Below are positions 46,263-57,366 of a stretch of DNA of 64,000 nt, piece by piece (within the stretch, counting starts at the first letter, position 1; the number at the start of each line of letters is the position of its first letter). This stretch comes from Climacium dendroides. Taxonomy: Eukaryota > Streptophyta > Bryopsida > Hypnales > Climaciaceae. The notes below the pieces were generated by a model. The model worked only from the letters and a program-made list of their open reading frames with translations. It searched no databases and was not told the origin of the DNA. Location of the stretch: NCBI GenBank assembly GCA_950106755.1, contig OX467083.1, forward strand, positions 19,897,029-19,961,028. Reading direction: 5' to 3'. The position numbers and the translations under genes are program-made.

Positions 46263-48141
46263 CACTACAACAAAAATGTGTATTTTATGATTGCATAATA
46301 TAACTGCAATCAATTTTAATATTGAAAAATGCAACTGAGGCAAAAATCATTGTAGATGACTCAAAATATGATTAATCGACTAATCACATTTATTTTGTGT
46401 CACATTTCTAGTCATTTGGTTTTTAGTATAATTTCTTGTATTTTGTCTATGTGACATATATGTTGATTACCTTTACAATTTGATTTTTTCTTGAGGTGCT
46501 CAGATAAAAAAAAATCCTACATAGCATGTGACTAAGTGCAGTCATATTTTTTACTAATGTGAAATATGACTTTGATGAGTTACATTTTGGTTGACATGGC
46601 ACAATGACTCTATGTAGTCATATTTTTTCCTAAAAAAAATCCTACATAGCATGTGACTAAGTGCAGTTATATTTTTTACTAATGTGAAATATGACTATAA
46701 TGAGTCATATTTTGGCTAACATGGAATATGACTTTGATGAATTACATTTTAGTTGACATGGCACAATGACTCTATGTAGTCATATTTTTTCCTAACGTAG
46801 AATATGACTATGATGAGTTGTATTTTGGCTAATGTGACATATGACTATGGTGAGTCATATTTTTTGTTGATGTGTAATATGACAATTGTAAGTCATATTT
46901 TTTATTGGTGTTAAATGTGACTCTTATGAGTCATAATTTTGTTGATTTTGAATATGACTTGTAAGTGATATTTTTGATTGATGTGGAATATGATTATTGT
47001 GAGTCATATTTTGGTTGATATAGCAATTCAACTGAACATCATTAGTAATTTTGTAACTAAATGTAATCATATAATCATACACCAATATGATTTAGCTACA
47101 AAATAAAAGAATTTATGCAATTAAAAATGAGTACATGATTTACAAGATGTACAAAAAGTAGTCATATTGAAAAAGGAAAATGCAAAAAAAAAATACAAAT
47201 CTTTTCAAAAACATTTATTAGTTACTAATACAAAACATAGTAAAAATATTACAATAATTCATTCTATGATTAAATATTCACACATGCTTATAAGGTCTAT
47301 ATTACTTACAATAATGTGAGGCCATTGATTTTATTCTATTGTAAATAGCCTTCAATGACTTTGCTCCAACCTTTAATGCCTACATATACAATTAAAGAGG
47401 TCAATTTTAGTGAATGAATAATAAAGGTTAATCTTCAAAAGTTTATGGCAATACAAATATGTAGGCATTATAATTTGTCATGCCTACATATTTTAACTAT
47501 ATCTTTAGAAATTACAAGAAATAAAAAAGAATAATGATGGAGATGAAAAAAATAAGAAGCAAAAGGTGGCAAGTGCTAAGAGGTAGCAACAAAGAAGTAA
47601 AAGTTAGAGTTTCTAAACCCTAAAAATGACGGCTAGGGTTTTGAAACCTTGAAAATAGAGATTATGATTTTGAACCCCTAAAAGAATGACTGCTAGAATT
47701 TCAAATTTTAAAAAAAGTGATGGCTAGAATTTCAAAATCTTTCAAAAGTAATAGCTAGGATTTCAAAATTTTGAAAAATAATATTCTTGTATTTATTTAA
47801 ATTGCTCAAATTTTTAAAGGCTGTCCAAAAAAAAAAATGAAACTTCTATAAAAATGTGACTATAAAATATAACTACACACGGTCACATATAAAAATATGA
47901 CTAGTCGTTTTCAAGACATGTTTCGTATAAAATATTTTAACATTCCCAACAAGTGTATATTGTATGCCCATCAAATACAAGGACAAAATATGACTAATAG
48001 TTATATTTATAGTCATATTTTTTTCCAAAGTTTTGGCATCCAAAAATGTGACTACAAGCAGTCGCTAGTTACCCCTAATCATATTTTCAGTTATCCCTAG
48101 TTATATTTTTATTATTATTAAATGTGCATTTTGTTGTAGTG
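46263..48141. mobile_element. Non-autonomous CACTA (En/Spm-like) element, 1.88 kb
   Basis: The left end CACTACAACAAAA matches the reverse complement of the right end over 13 bases; CACTA ends are diagnostic of this superfamily. Flanking bases AAG and AAA fit an imperfect 3-bp target duplication. No transposase is encoded. The interior is an array of ATATGACT/AGTCATAT units, as expected for subterminal transposase-binding repeats. Confidence 0.75.
46540..47030. repeat. Array of paired ATATGACT / AGTCATAT units inside the CACTA element
   Basis: About ten units of 45-75 bases follow the plan AATATGACT, a few bases, GAGTCATATTTT, then GTTGA or GCTAA and a GTG or CATGG step. Each half is the reverse complement of the other, so every unit can form a small hairpin. 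Confidence 0.8.
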
Positions 48142-48162
48142 AAACTTAAAATGTTTTTTTCT

Positions 48163-48271
48163 TGTTTTCAAAGTTGGGACTAATAAGGTCATGACACATG
48201 TTTTCAAGGTTAGGACTAATAAGGTCATGATACATGTTTTCAAGGTTAGGACTAATAAGGTTATGACACAT
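48163..48271. repeat. Minisatellite, three copies of 36 bp
   Basis: The unit is TGTTTTCAAGGTTAGGAC, TAATAAGGTCATGACACA; starts are at about 48163, 48199 and 48235. Confidence 0.9.
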
Positions 48272-48770
48272 ATCCCAAAGTATCATAATGTATACAATAA
48301 TGTCTACAGGAAGTACTAATTGGGAAAGAAGTCTTTTAATTGATCAAAATTGGAAGACTATTCTAGACATTGTAGACATTGGAATTGGAAGACTCTATTA
48401 TAGACATTGGCTATGGCTTGAGAACACTTTTTGGCTCCCAAAATTCATAGTAATGTCAATTTGGGGAATAGAATTATCAAAAATTTGGAGTCCCAATATT
48501 TCTTATCTCTCTAAGTGAGAAAAATATTCATTGCCTTACATTGCCCTTCATATATCATGAAATTGCATAAGTGATTAGGTATGGGTGGTTCAAAATTATG
48601 GGAAATTCAAGAGTCCCAATATTTCTTATCTATCTACACAAGAAAAATATCCATTGCCTCACATTCCATTAGGGGCATTCACACCTCCTTTGAGAAGCAA
48701 ACTTGGACGATATCTAAGAACTTGGAGAGGGAAAAGAGGAACAAATGAGGAGTCATCATGCATGAAGAAG

Positions 48771-48950
48771 GTATGACACCCCTTGTGTAGCTTTGTTGCA
48801 AGGAAAATGAAAATTGGAGAACACAGACGGCGCAATACGTAGGTGGCAGAACGCAAGTAGGTGTGACACCCCTTGTGTAGCTTTGCTACAAGGAAAATGA
48901 AAATTGGAGAACACATATGGCGCGATATGTAGGTGGCAGAACGCAAGTGG
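48771..48950. repeat. Two-copy tandem repeat, 90 bp
   Basis: Copies start at 48771 and 48861 with GTATGACACCCC and GTGTGACACCCC and share CTTGTGTAGCTTTG, AAGGAAAATGAAAATTGG and GGTGGCAGAACGCAAGT. Frames across it on the minus strand repeat for this reason. Confidence 0.9.
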
Positions 48951-50522
48951 CACAAGCGGCACAACTCAAACACAACTAGGGTTGGAAGTTCCCCGATAAA
49001 TTTCTTCAGGTCAGTTTCTTCACCCCCGTTTTTGGTATGCATTGGACCAGATTTTGCTACCCATACCAAAAATATTTATTGAAAAATATTTCCAGGGGGT
49101 GAAGACTCCCCAAATTGCAATTAATTCTTACAGTCCAGACTCCAGGGCCAACGAAAGAAATGCTAATAAATGCTCCGTATACATTTATGCCGCCACTTGG
49201 CAATCGGGTACGTGGCGCTTTCTGCCACATGTCCCGTTTCCATTCGCCACACCCAAGTAACCACATCGTGATCTTGTTCGTCGGAGTTCGGCGAATTTGA
49301 ATGTTCACGGTGCCTCCTTTAATTTCTCCAGTGATTGCGAAGGTGGGTCGTCTTCATTTTCAGATTTTCACAGCGTAACGACTCGAGAAGTTATTCGATC
49401 CATAGTCGAAATTTGTGGTGAGTAGTAAGTACGCTGGTATTTGCTTTGAATTTGAGTGTTTTCTTAGGGTTTATGGGGCGTGAGTATTAGGTGTTCGCGA
49501 CTGAGTGCATTCTTAAGATTCGCAATGTAGACACGAAGAAATTACGTCTTTCCTTAGTAATTGTCATGACTTTCTTATCCTGATGAGTTTCAGTACATTC
49601 AGCTGAATTTGATTTGGGTTGAGATGACGCCATAGCTGTAAACCTATCCCTCTGCTTTGAACGAAATATGACCGAGTTTGAAGTCTCTATAGGGTAGAGG
49701 ATACTCTTTCCGTAACTACTAATTATTTTAACGAGTGCGGTATGTAGAAGTTTCTTTCGTTTGAAGATTACTTTAGAGTTGTGAGAGTTAGATTTGGGTG
49801 CAAAAGAGTCAACCTCTGTTTTGATCAAATTTTGAACACCGTATGATTTTTTCTGTTAAAAACATTCGAAGTGGGAGGTTGTAGACCACAATTGAAGAGA
49901 TAATCGACAACCCCATTTCCATTCAAAGAGCTGTGGTTATAGACGTACAGTCAATTCAGCTTACATCAGTTGCTAATTGCTGACTTTTGATTGTATGAGT
50001 TGCATTAGTGACATTTGCAACCACCCTAACATTGCCATCCTAAGTCTCAGGCAATATGTACATAATGATGGAATCGGGTGTAGATAATCTAAACACGTTC
50101 AATCTTACAACAATACTTTGAACCTTCATAAACTTTTCATGTGGTATCCAAATAACGAAATCTCTCGTGCATTGGAACCTTTTTCCCATTTGCTAATAAG
50201 AATATATTAGAAATTTTTGCCAGTGCTACTAGTGACTTTTTCTGTTGTCCCTACCTTACCTAAGTGACCTTGAAATCAGTTGCGTCGTCTCAAATCACGA
50301 GTAACATTCTTCCATCTGCTGGACTCTTGCAATTCAACTAATATCTTGGGATTGTTAAATTTCACGACTAGCATTCTTCCATCTTCTGGACGTTTCCAAT
50401 TCAGATAATCTCTCTATAGGGATTGTTAAATTTCACCACTAACATTCTTCTCTGTTGGAATTCAGATTATCTCTAGGGATTGTTACCATCAGCTTCCAGA
50501 ATTGCTAGGCCAATCCAGCGCC
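48951..50522. other. Upstream region of the dirigent gene, with dispersed repeats
   Basis: About 49866-49975 resembles 7508-7615 (AAGTGGGAGGTTGTAGACCA, then AATTGAAG and CATTTCC). A dispersed repeat copy is at about 50035-50220. Closer to the gene, CTGGAC-TT-CAATTCA phrases recur near 50315, 50385 and 50450. No gene is recognised at 48951-50522 although 49020-49500 is less AT-rich. Confidence 0.45.
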
Positions 50523-51056
50523 ATGTCAAACCAGCAAGTCGGTGCAGTGGCCCTGGTCGCCCTGGCTTCCTGGGCCTTAGCCAAGCTCGGCTACTCTTTA
50601 ATCTCCGCTCCCAAACAGTCCAACCTCACTCTCTACATCCACGAGTTACGCGCCCCTCCCGACTCCACCGTCCTGGCAGCAGCCGGCACGGGGCAAAACG
50701 ACTTCACCCAGATCGGCTTCGGGAGCTTCCTGGTGTTCGACAACGAAGTCAGAGACAGCCCTGACCGCAACAACAGCGCCTTGCTGGGTCGAGAACGAGG
50801 CTACGGTCCCATCAGTGACATACAGGGCAAGCAGGGCATTCAGTTGATGTCCACTTTGGTGTTTGGCAGAGGCTCCAGCTACCATGGGAGCCTCACTTTG
50901 CAAGGAAACGTGGGAGGCGCATCTCCTACGACGGAGCTGGCTGTTTTGTCTGGGACAGAGGATTTCCGAGGGGCCAGAGGGTATGCCGTGGTGGAAACAG
51001 TGAAGAGTGGGCCTCTGGCGGTGGTGTTTCGGTGGAATATCTACTTGTCTTACTAG
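50523..51056 (+). CDS. Dirigent protein
   Basis: Intronless frame of 177 residues starting at the first ATG (MSNQQVGAVAL); the frame above opens only at TTG. A hydrophobic segment at about residues 6-28 (VGAVALVALASWALAK) should be a signal peptide or anchor. The dirigent domain follows: NLTLYIHEL, GFGSFLVFDNEVRDSPDRN, ALLGRERGYGPISD, LMSTLVFGRGSSYHGSLTLQ, TTELAVLSGTEDFRGARGYA and the closing AVVFRWNIYLSY. Dirigent proteins are secreted eight-stranded beta-barrels that steer stereospecific coupling of phenoxy radicals (lignans) or take part in cell-wall polymer formation; they bind no cofactor. Which phenol this one handles cannot be read from sequence. Part of its 3' end is duplicated downstream. 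Confidence 0.93.
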   Translation: MSNQQVGAVALVALASWALAKLGYSLISAPKQSNLTLYIHELRAPPDSTVLAAAGTGQNDFTQIGFGSFLVFDNEVRDSPDRNNSALLGRERGYGPISDIQGKQGIQLMSTLVFGRGSSYHGSLTLQGNVGGASPTTELAVLSGTEDFRGARGYAVVETVKSGPLAVVFRWNIYLSY

Positions 51057-51334
51057 AGGTTAGTTGTTGTTTTTCCCTTTACAGCTTTACATTTCGGATC
51101 AGATCTTATTCTGTAATTCATTTTATTTGTATGAATGGTGTGTGGGTTATCAATGTTCACTCAGAAGCTGTGTCTGCAACCTCGGTATTTTTTCCCAAGG
51201 ACATAGAATTGGATCCTAATCCATCCAATGGATGTCTTACTCTGGAAGTGCTCTCCCATCCTTCTGCAGCTAGGCATTTTGTGTTTGGTCTTGAAGAAGG
51301 GCATAGATTCTGTTGACCGTGTTTGATCTTGTTG

Positions 51335-51960
51335 TTTGGCGGTTGTGTTTCGGTGGATTGCCTACTTGTCTTACCTGAGGTTAGTTAGTTTTTTTGTCTT
51401 ACATAGCTGTAAAGCAGAGGCTCCATTAACCATACAGTACACCAGAGCCTGTATTGGCCATAGAGGTGAGCTTTGATTTGTGTTAAATGTGAAAATACTT
51501 TAATGTTTTGACATTTAGTTTTATTCAATTGATTTTTAGCTTAATATGAAATAAATGTGCAAAATTTTGGATGTTGCAAGTTTCTAGATTGTTTTAGGGA
51601 AAGGTTCAAAGTTCACTCGTATGGTGAATGGAACCTCTCCCTTTCTGGATGGTGAATGGAGGCTTCACATTACATTTCAGATCAGATTTTATTCTGTGAT
51701 TCATTTTTTTTGTAAGAGTGGTGTGTGCATTATCAATGTTCACTTTGAAGCTGTGTCTGCAACCTTGATATTTTGAACCATGGACATGGACATGGATCCT
51801 AAACCATCCAATGGATCTCTTGCTCTGGGGGTGTTCTCTCATCTTTCTGCAGCTAATTGGCGTCAGCTGAGATATTTTGTGTTTGGTTTTGAAGAAGGGC
51901 AATAGGGCATATGATTCTATTGACCCTGTTTGGTCTCATGGTTTGGAACGCCTGAATTAT
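51335..51960 (+). pseudogene. Duplicated 3' end of the dirigent gene
   Basis: 51335-51390 repeats the last codons of the dirigent CDS and its stop region (GGTTGTGTTTCGGTGGAT, CTACTTGTCTTAC, GAGGTTAGTT), but the stop codon is changed. 51668-51960 repeats the 3' flank at 51085-51330, including GTGTGTG(G/C)(G/A)TTATCAATG, GAAGCTGTGTCTGCAACC and TTTTGTGTTTGGT. About 250 unrelated bases separate the two parts. No product is expected. Confidence 0.75.
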
Positions 51961-52369
51961 TTATGGTGTCGTTCATGAATATGTTATTTATTTTAAGAAC
52001 AATGTTTATGTACCAAATGGCAGAATACGTGTGAAAACTAGAATTTTTTGGTTTTGAAAGCTTTGCAACATTTGAAACACATGGGCGTTCCGAGTCTGGG
52101 GCAGCTTTAGTCACTTGGAACATATGCTTGTTTGGAAGAACCGTCTTTCTATACGCTGAGGTAGAACTGCCGGCCAATACCAAGTACAGGTTCCTCCCTT
52201 TTGCCCATTTGTCCATTTGCGTCATTGGCCCACCTATTACCACAATCTTAGCAACCCTTTATCATGATGGCAATGCACTTGAGGAGATGAAACATCAGCC
52301 CATGTTTTATGAAGGATCTATCCACCCTTCAACAAGGGTCTACTCATAGTTCAATATTTTAACTTTGAA

Positions 52370-53160
52370 AAATTAAAAAAAATTCACTTCTTGTCCAATG
52401 TCTTCATTCTTTTTGTAATTGACTTCTCTCACTTCTTGTCAAATGTCTTCACTCTCTTTGCAATTGACTTCTCCAAAGTTGACATATAGCTTTTCCATTC
52501 TCACTTCTTGTCAAATGTCAATTTATTTCTCTAAAGTTGACCTATAGCTTCTCCATACATATAGCTTCTCCATGCAAGCTCCATGGCGAAGCTCAAGCTT
52601 GACAACACCACACGAATTGAATTGATCTCTACACATATAGCTTCGAATTGAATTGATCTCCATACACATAGCTTCTCTACACATATAGCTTCGAATTGAA
52701 TTGATCTCCATACACATAGCTTCTCCATGTGAGCTCCATAGTGAAGCTCAAGCTTGTCATGGCTACACCACACAAATTGAATTGATGGTGCAATTTGAGA
52801 GATCAGAATTGGAGGTTTGGGATTGTAAAAAACGGCAATTTGGGGTGCAATTTGCGTGCAATGTGAAGCTAGGGAAGTTGAGATTGTAAGAAATGGCAAT
52901 GCAATTTGTGTGCAATACGAAGCTAGGGAAGGGATTGTGGGGAGTCAATGAAGGTAGAGAGTTGTGAGTATGAATGGAGGTGCAATTTGTGTGCAATGCG
53001 AAGCTAGGGAAGGGATTGTGTGAATCTAGGGAAGTTGAGATTGTAAGAAAAGGCAATGCAATTTGTGTGTAATTTGTGTACAATGCAGTTTGTGTGTAAT
53101 GCGAAGCTAGGGAAAGGATTGTAGGGAATCGATGAAGGTGGAATTGTGAGTATGAATGGA
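52370..53160. repeat. Cluster of interleaved short repeats
   Basis: CACTTCTTGTCAAATGTCTT recurs at 52431, 52503 and, in part, 53660; ATAGCTTCTCCAT and CGAATTGAATTGATCT recur at 52550-52750; GCAATTTGTGTGCAAT, GCGAAGCTAGGGAA and GGGATTGT recur four times at 52810-53150. A 10-bp unit GAAGGGAGGT is repeated three times at 53583-53611. No element ends are visible. Confidence 0.75.
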
Positions 53161-54042
53161 GGTGATGGAGTGAGTGGGTAGATGGGATGTTCATGTAGCG
53201 TCATCCGCATCCTTTAGTATTTTTATGGTGGTAGACTTGCGTCGCAATGGCCTCCTCGGCGTTAGAGATGCCAAGTCCATGGTTGGGGGTCGCTGATTCA
53301 ATTCACCTACTTTCCTCCATCATCCTCCCTTCCTACCTTTTGTGGTTGTGTAGTTTTCCATCGTTTTTTTAATTTTTATTGTCTCTATCCAAACCAGAGA
53401 TTATGGCATTGACTCTAGTTTTCAAATCCTATCCAATATGGGTACCCCCAAACCACCATTTTTTAATTCTATGCTTATTTATTATTATTAGATTGGTCAA
53501 ATTTTCATATTTCTTTTTGCTTCCATATTTATTTAATATTATTAAATTGGCCAAATTTTCATATTTCCTTGTTAGCAAGTGCAGGGAGGTGAAGGGAGGT
53601 GAAGGGAGGTTCCAATGCATTAAAGAATGTGACATTTGTGACATTTGGATACTATATGTCACTTCTTGTCAAATGTCTTCATTCTCTTTACAATTGACTT
53701 CTCTAGAGCTAACATATAGCTTCTCCAGACATATAGCTTCTTTAGAGTACCTAAATAGTAAATATGTGTGGTAATAGGTAGTTCTATTTTATTATTTCAA
53801 ATTCTTGTATTGATTGAATTAGCTATAGTAGTGCAAATTTCAAAGTGCATATGTTTATTATTGGAATTTTGTGCAAAAAATGAGGACTTGCCCAATAGTT
53901 TGACCTCTAATGAGTACTTTTGGGTATTCTTAAGTAGACAATTCATATTATATCAAAAAAGATCATTTCTACGGTGACTAGCTCATCTTTACAAGTTTAA
54001 TAGTGTAAATAATATAAATGAAAAGATTCTTCAAAATATATA

Positions 54043-54245
54043 CAATGGGTTTGAATTGGGTATGAATCCCTAACAATGCAAAGGTCCCAAAGTGACCAAT
54101 AGATGAATGAATAACTTTGATCACTTCTTAGAATAAAATATTAGCAATGAATTTGAATTGGATGTGAATCCTCTGACAATGCAAAGGTCCCAAAGTGACC
54201 AATAAATGAATGAATAACTTTGAGCACTTCTTAGAATAAAAAATA
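54043..54245. repeat. Two-copy tandem repeat, about 102 bp
   Basis: Both copies share TTTGAATTGG, ACAATGCAAAGGTCCC, AAAGTGACCAATA, ATGAATGAATAACTTTGA and CACTTCTTAGAATAAAA. Confidence 0.9.
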
Positions 54246-54459
54246 TTTTCCTTTGATCATAAGATGATTACATTGTGCTTGATGACCTTGAATATTATTC
54301 TATCCTTTTGTAGTTAATTCCTAAACATTGAAATGTCATATTTTGGCATTATTAGACTTGAAGTTCATTTAGTAAGGGACAATGAGAAGGATAGGGCATC
54401 CTTGGTATGAGCATCTATAACCATCACTATCCAAATGTAGGTATGCCTTTTGGCAATAG

Positions 54460-54735
54460 ATTTGGAAGTACTTGGAAAAAATATACGTATATCTTTTGTC
54501 TTTCAGAAGTAGATTTGGAAGTAGATTCTGAAGCATGAAGTTGGAAGTACTTAGAACTAGGGTACGTGTGTCTTTTGTATTTCAAAAATAGATTTAGAAA
54601 TAGATTCTAAAGCATGAAGTTTATACTTGTCCACATTTTGTATACATACTATACAAGAACCATTCAGAACTAGGTTTGGAAGTAGATTTCAAAGCATGAA
54701 GTTTATACATGCACACATTTTATATACACACTATG
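54460..54735. repeat. Degenerate tandem repeat built on AGATTTGGAAGTA and AAGCATGAAGTT
   Basis: Three to four diverged units carry TAGATTTGGAAGTAGATT, AAAGCATGAAGTTTATAC and a TACATACTAT or TACACACTAT step. Confidence 0.75.
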
Positions 54736-55532
54736 CCCAAATCATGACATGATTTTAACTTAATAGAACTCTCAAATTACATAATTGTACAAAAGTGTTC
54801 TTATGTCTACATTTGCTTTACTAATGAAAAAAAATGTCTACATTTGTTTTAATGAAAAAAAATTGACCAAAAATGAAAAATAAACAAAAAAAACTAGTCA
54901 TGAGAGAAAGAAGGTTTGGTTGACTTCTAAGGGATGAAGAAGATAAAAAGATGTTTATTGTGTTATACGTAACATTTTCATGTGGAAGATTTAGACTTCC
55001 CAAATCCTTGAAAGAGAGGTATCTTTTCAAGGATACACAAAGAAAGGTGTATAAATTAATTAAAAGTCAACAAAACCGGAAGGTGTAAAAGCTAATTAGA
55101 AATCAACAAAAACCTTGCCACCTTGTATAAAAAGACCTTTCAAAAGAAAATAACAACATTAATTTTGCAAATGACACTAATAATTTTGCACCCTCTATAT
55201 TTTGTACAAAAGAATGTACAATAGAAGAGAAAATTCAAAATTCAAAATCCATATCTTAAGTTATATTGTTTGTTTTGTTATGTGATATCTACAAAATCGA
55301 GCATTCTCCTATCGTCTCTTTTTTATACAATACTATCAAAAAGTTCTTTACAAGGAAGGGTGCTTCTTGGGCTTTATTTTGTGATATTTGGATCTACAAT
55401 GTGAAAATTATTGCATTTTAAATTTTTTATGAATTAAAAAATTAAAAAATTACGTTTAGTTTTATTGTGGCAACGGCACATGGCACACTTATGTAGAATG
55501 AAAATAGAAAATTACGCAGTAAACTTATGAAT

Positions 55533-56447
55533 CCTTAAACAGCAAGCTGGTGACTACGAAAATCATCTATTTGAGGACTGTGGGAATTGTTGGGTTAAAA
55601 ATATACAAAAGTACTCATTGAAAGACAAACTACTATGGATGGCCTTATCTTTTTTACACAAAATTTGGAGGATGAATAGTTGCACTTCTATCCTATATAG
55701 AGAGATTCTTTGCTATTCATTGATCAAAAAACGTCCTCCGCGTCGTTTATGAGTTAACCCTTAAACGACGAGCCAATCACTGTGGAAATCGTCTATTTGG
55801 GCACCATGTGAATTGTTGTCTTAAAAAAAATGAAAACGCACTTATTTGGAAGACAAGCTACTATAGAAGACGTCCCTTTTTTCCCAACAAAATTTGGAGG
55901 ATGAAACAAATTGCACCTCTATTCTGCATGGAGAGATTCTTTGTCATTCATCGGCCAGAAAACGTCCTCGGCATCGTTTAAGCCTTAATTGTCGGGTTGG
56001 TGACCGTGGAAATCAGCCCTTTTGAAACCATATGACATCATTTATTTTTTTTAAAAACAAAAATATTCATCGGGAGTCAAATTACTGTAGAAGATTTCCC
56101 CTTTCCACTAATTCCGAGGATGAATAGTTGCATTTTTGTCCCACACACATCAGGAAAGCATTCCCCCATTGCAACAATAATGTTTCAATGCTTGAACAGT
56201 AGAGTACTAAAAACATACTATTGCAATACTGCAATAGTATACTTTCAATAGATAGTGTGACACCCCTGCCCCATTGAAATTGTATTGTTGCAGTACTGCA
56301 ATAGTATATTTTTAGTACTCTACTGTTCAAGCATTGAAATAGTATTGCAACAATATTGTTGCAATGGGAGGCTTTTTCCTGATAGGCCAAGGAGAATTCC
56401 TCGTCATTCATTGGACAAAAAAAAACGTCCGCCACGTCGTTTATGGG
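55533..56447. mobile_element. Three head-to-tail TTAA-family MITEs
   Basis: Copy 1 (about 55533-55753) ends in CGTTTATGAG; TTAA at 55754-55757 is shared; copy 2 (55758-55984) starts CCCTTAAACGACG and ends CGTTTAAGCC; TTAA at 55985-55988 is shared; copy 3 (55989-56447) ends CGTTTATGGG and TTAA at 56448-56451. All contain AATTTGGAGGATGAA or ATTCCGAGGATGAA, a short AGAGATTCTTTG(C/T)(T/C)AT-like block and AAACGTCC. Copy 3 carries a foldback insertion. Confidence 0.75.
56149..56385. repeat. 235-bp foldback inside MITE copy 3
   Basis: Arm 56149-56249 pairs with arm 56272-56385: ATCAGGAAA, CATTGCAACAATA, TTTCAATGCTTGAACAGTAG, AGTACTAAAAA, ATACTATTGCA and TACTGCAA all recur reversed on the other side. 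One arm has an extra 14 bases or so. The spacer is about 22 bases. Confidence 0.85.
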
Positions 56448-56956
56448 TTAAGGGTTAAAAGAAAAGTAGAGGTTTTTGAAATCTAAAAATCTAGAAAGAA
56501 ATCAGTTCATCTTTTGCGGGTAGGCCAGCAGAAGCTTCTTGAGCTTCTACGAGTGAGCTTCTCCACTTTCCTGGATTCGTGGAATGTGCCAAGTCAACCC
56601 CCAAACTCACGGTACGTTTTCCCACCCTGGCAGACTATCCATGGCATCTCCTCATCCCGTTCAGGAGCCAATGGTGTGGCCTTGTTGACATTGCTGGAAA
56701 AAAAAAAGAAAAAAAAACACATTTTTACCCTCCAACGAAGTGGGCCCAACAGGGTAATTTGGGGTTCTCCGACGGAATAAAATTTTAAAAATATGTCCCT
56801 TATTTTGAGCCATGTCTAGGGTATATTTTTAGACCTCTCCTCGGTGATTTGGGGTCTCTGATTGCAAATATGAATTCAAAATTTGCAAGAAAAAAAAAAA
56901 TTCTTGAGTTTTCCCCTGGGGTAAATTTAGCCTATTGGGCCCATTTTGTTAATGTC

Positions 56957-57362
56957 CCCCTTAAATGCCGCGGCGGACGTTTTTCGTCCGATGGATGACA
57001 AAAAAATCATTTGTTGGATGGATGTTAGAAGGTGTTTTTCATCCCTTTTTTTTCTCCCCGAAGTAATCGTGGAAGTGTGTTGGATTATATAAGGCAGAAA
57101 GTGGCGATGTTGACTTTTTCTATATTTTTAGGCACTATACTTGGGTGAGAAGGGGTCTCAGACATTCATGTTCATGGTATGAGGTTCATTGTAGCCTTCC
57201 CTATAAATTTGTAAGAGGGCAGTATGGAATGGTTACTTATGCAATAGTAGCCAATCATATTTTATTGTGTACTAGGTACGTTGTCAAAGCATTGTAATGG
57301 ACACTGTCCATGTCTATAGTAGCTTCGTCTTTGGCCATAGTGACTAGCCCGTCGTTTAAGGG
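56957..57362. mobile_element. TTAA-family MITE, diverged longer copy
   Basis: The left end reads CCCTTAAATGCCGCGGCG with TTAA a few bases outside; the right end is GTCGTTTAAGGG with TTAA at 57363-57366. ACGTTTTTCGTCCGATGG, ATGACAAAAAAATCATTTG and TATAGTAGCTTCGTC match the family. The middle holds about 150 unrelated bases. Confidence 0.65.
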
Positions 57363-57366
57363 TTAA

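Larger units (their letters stand above)
51961..56956. other. Repeat-rich intergenic DNA, left part
   Basis: No gene seen. It contains the repeat cluster 52370-53740, tandem repeats at 54043-54245 and 54460-54735, a partial MITE at about 53870-53995, the joined MITE array at 55533-56447 and a foldback inside it. 56500-56950 shows nothing recognisable apart from an A/G run near 56700. Confidence 0.6.
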
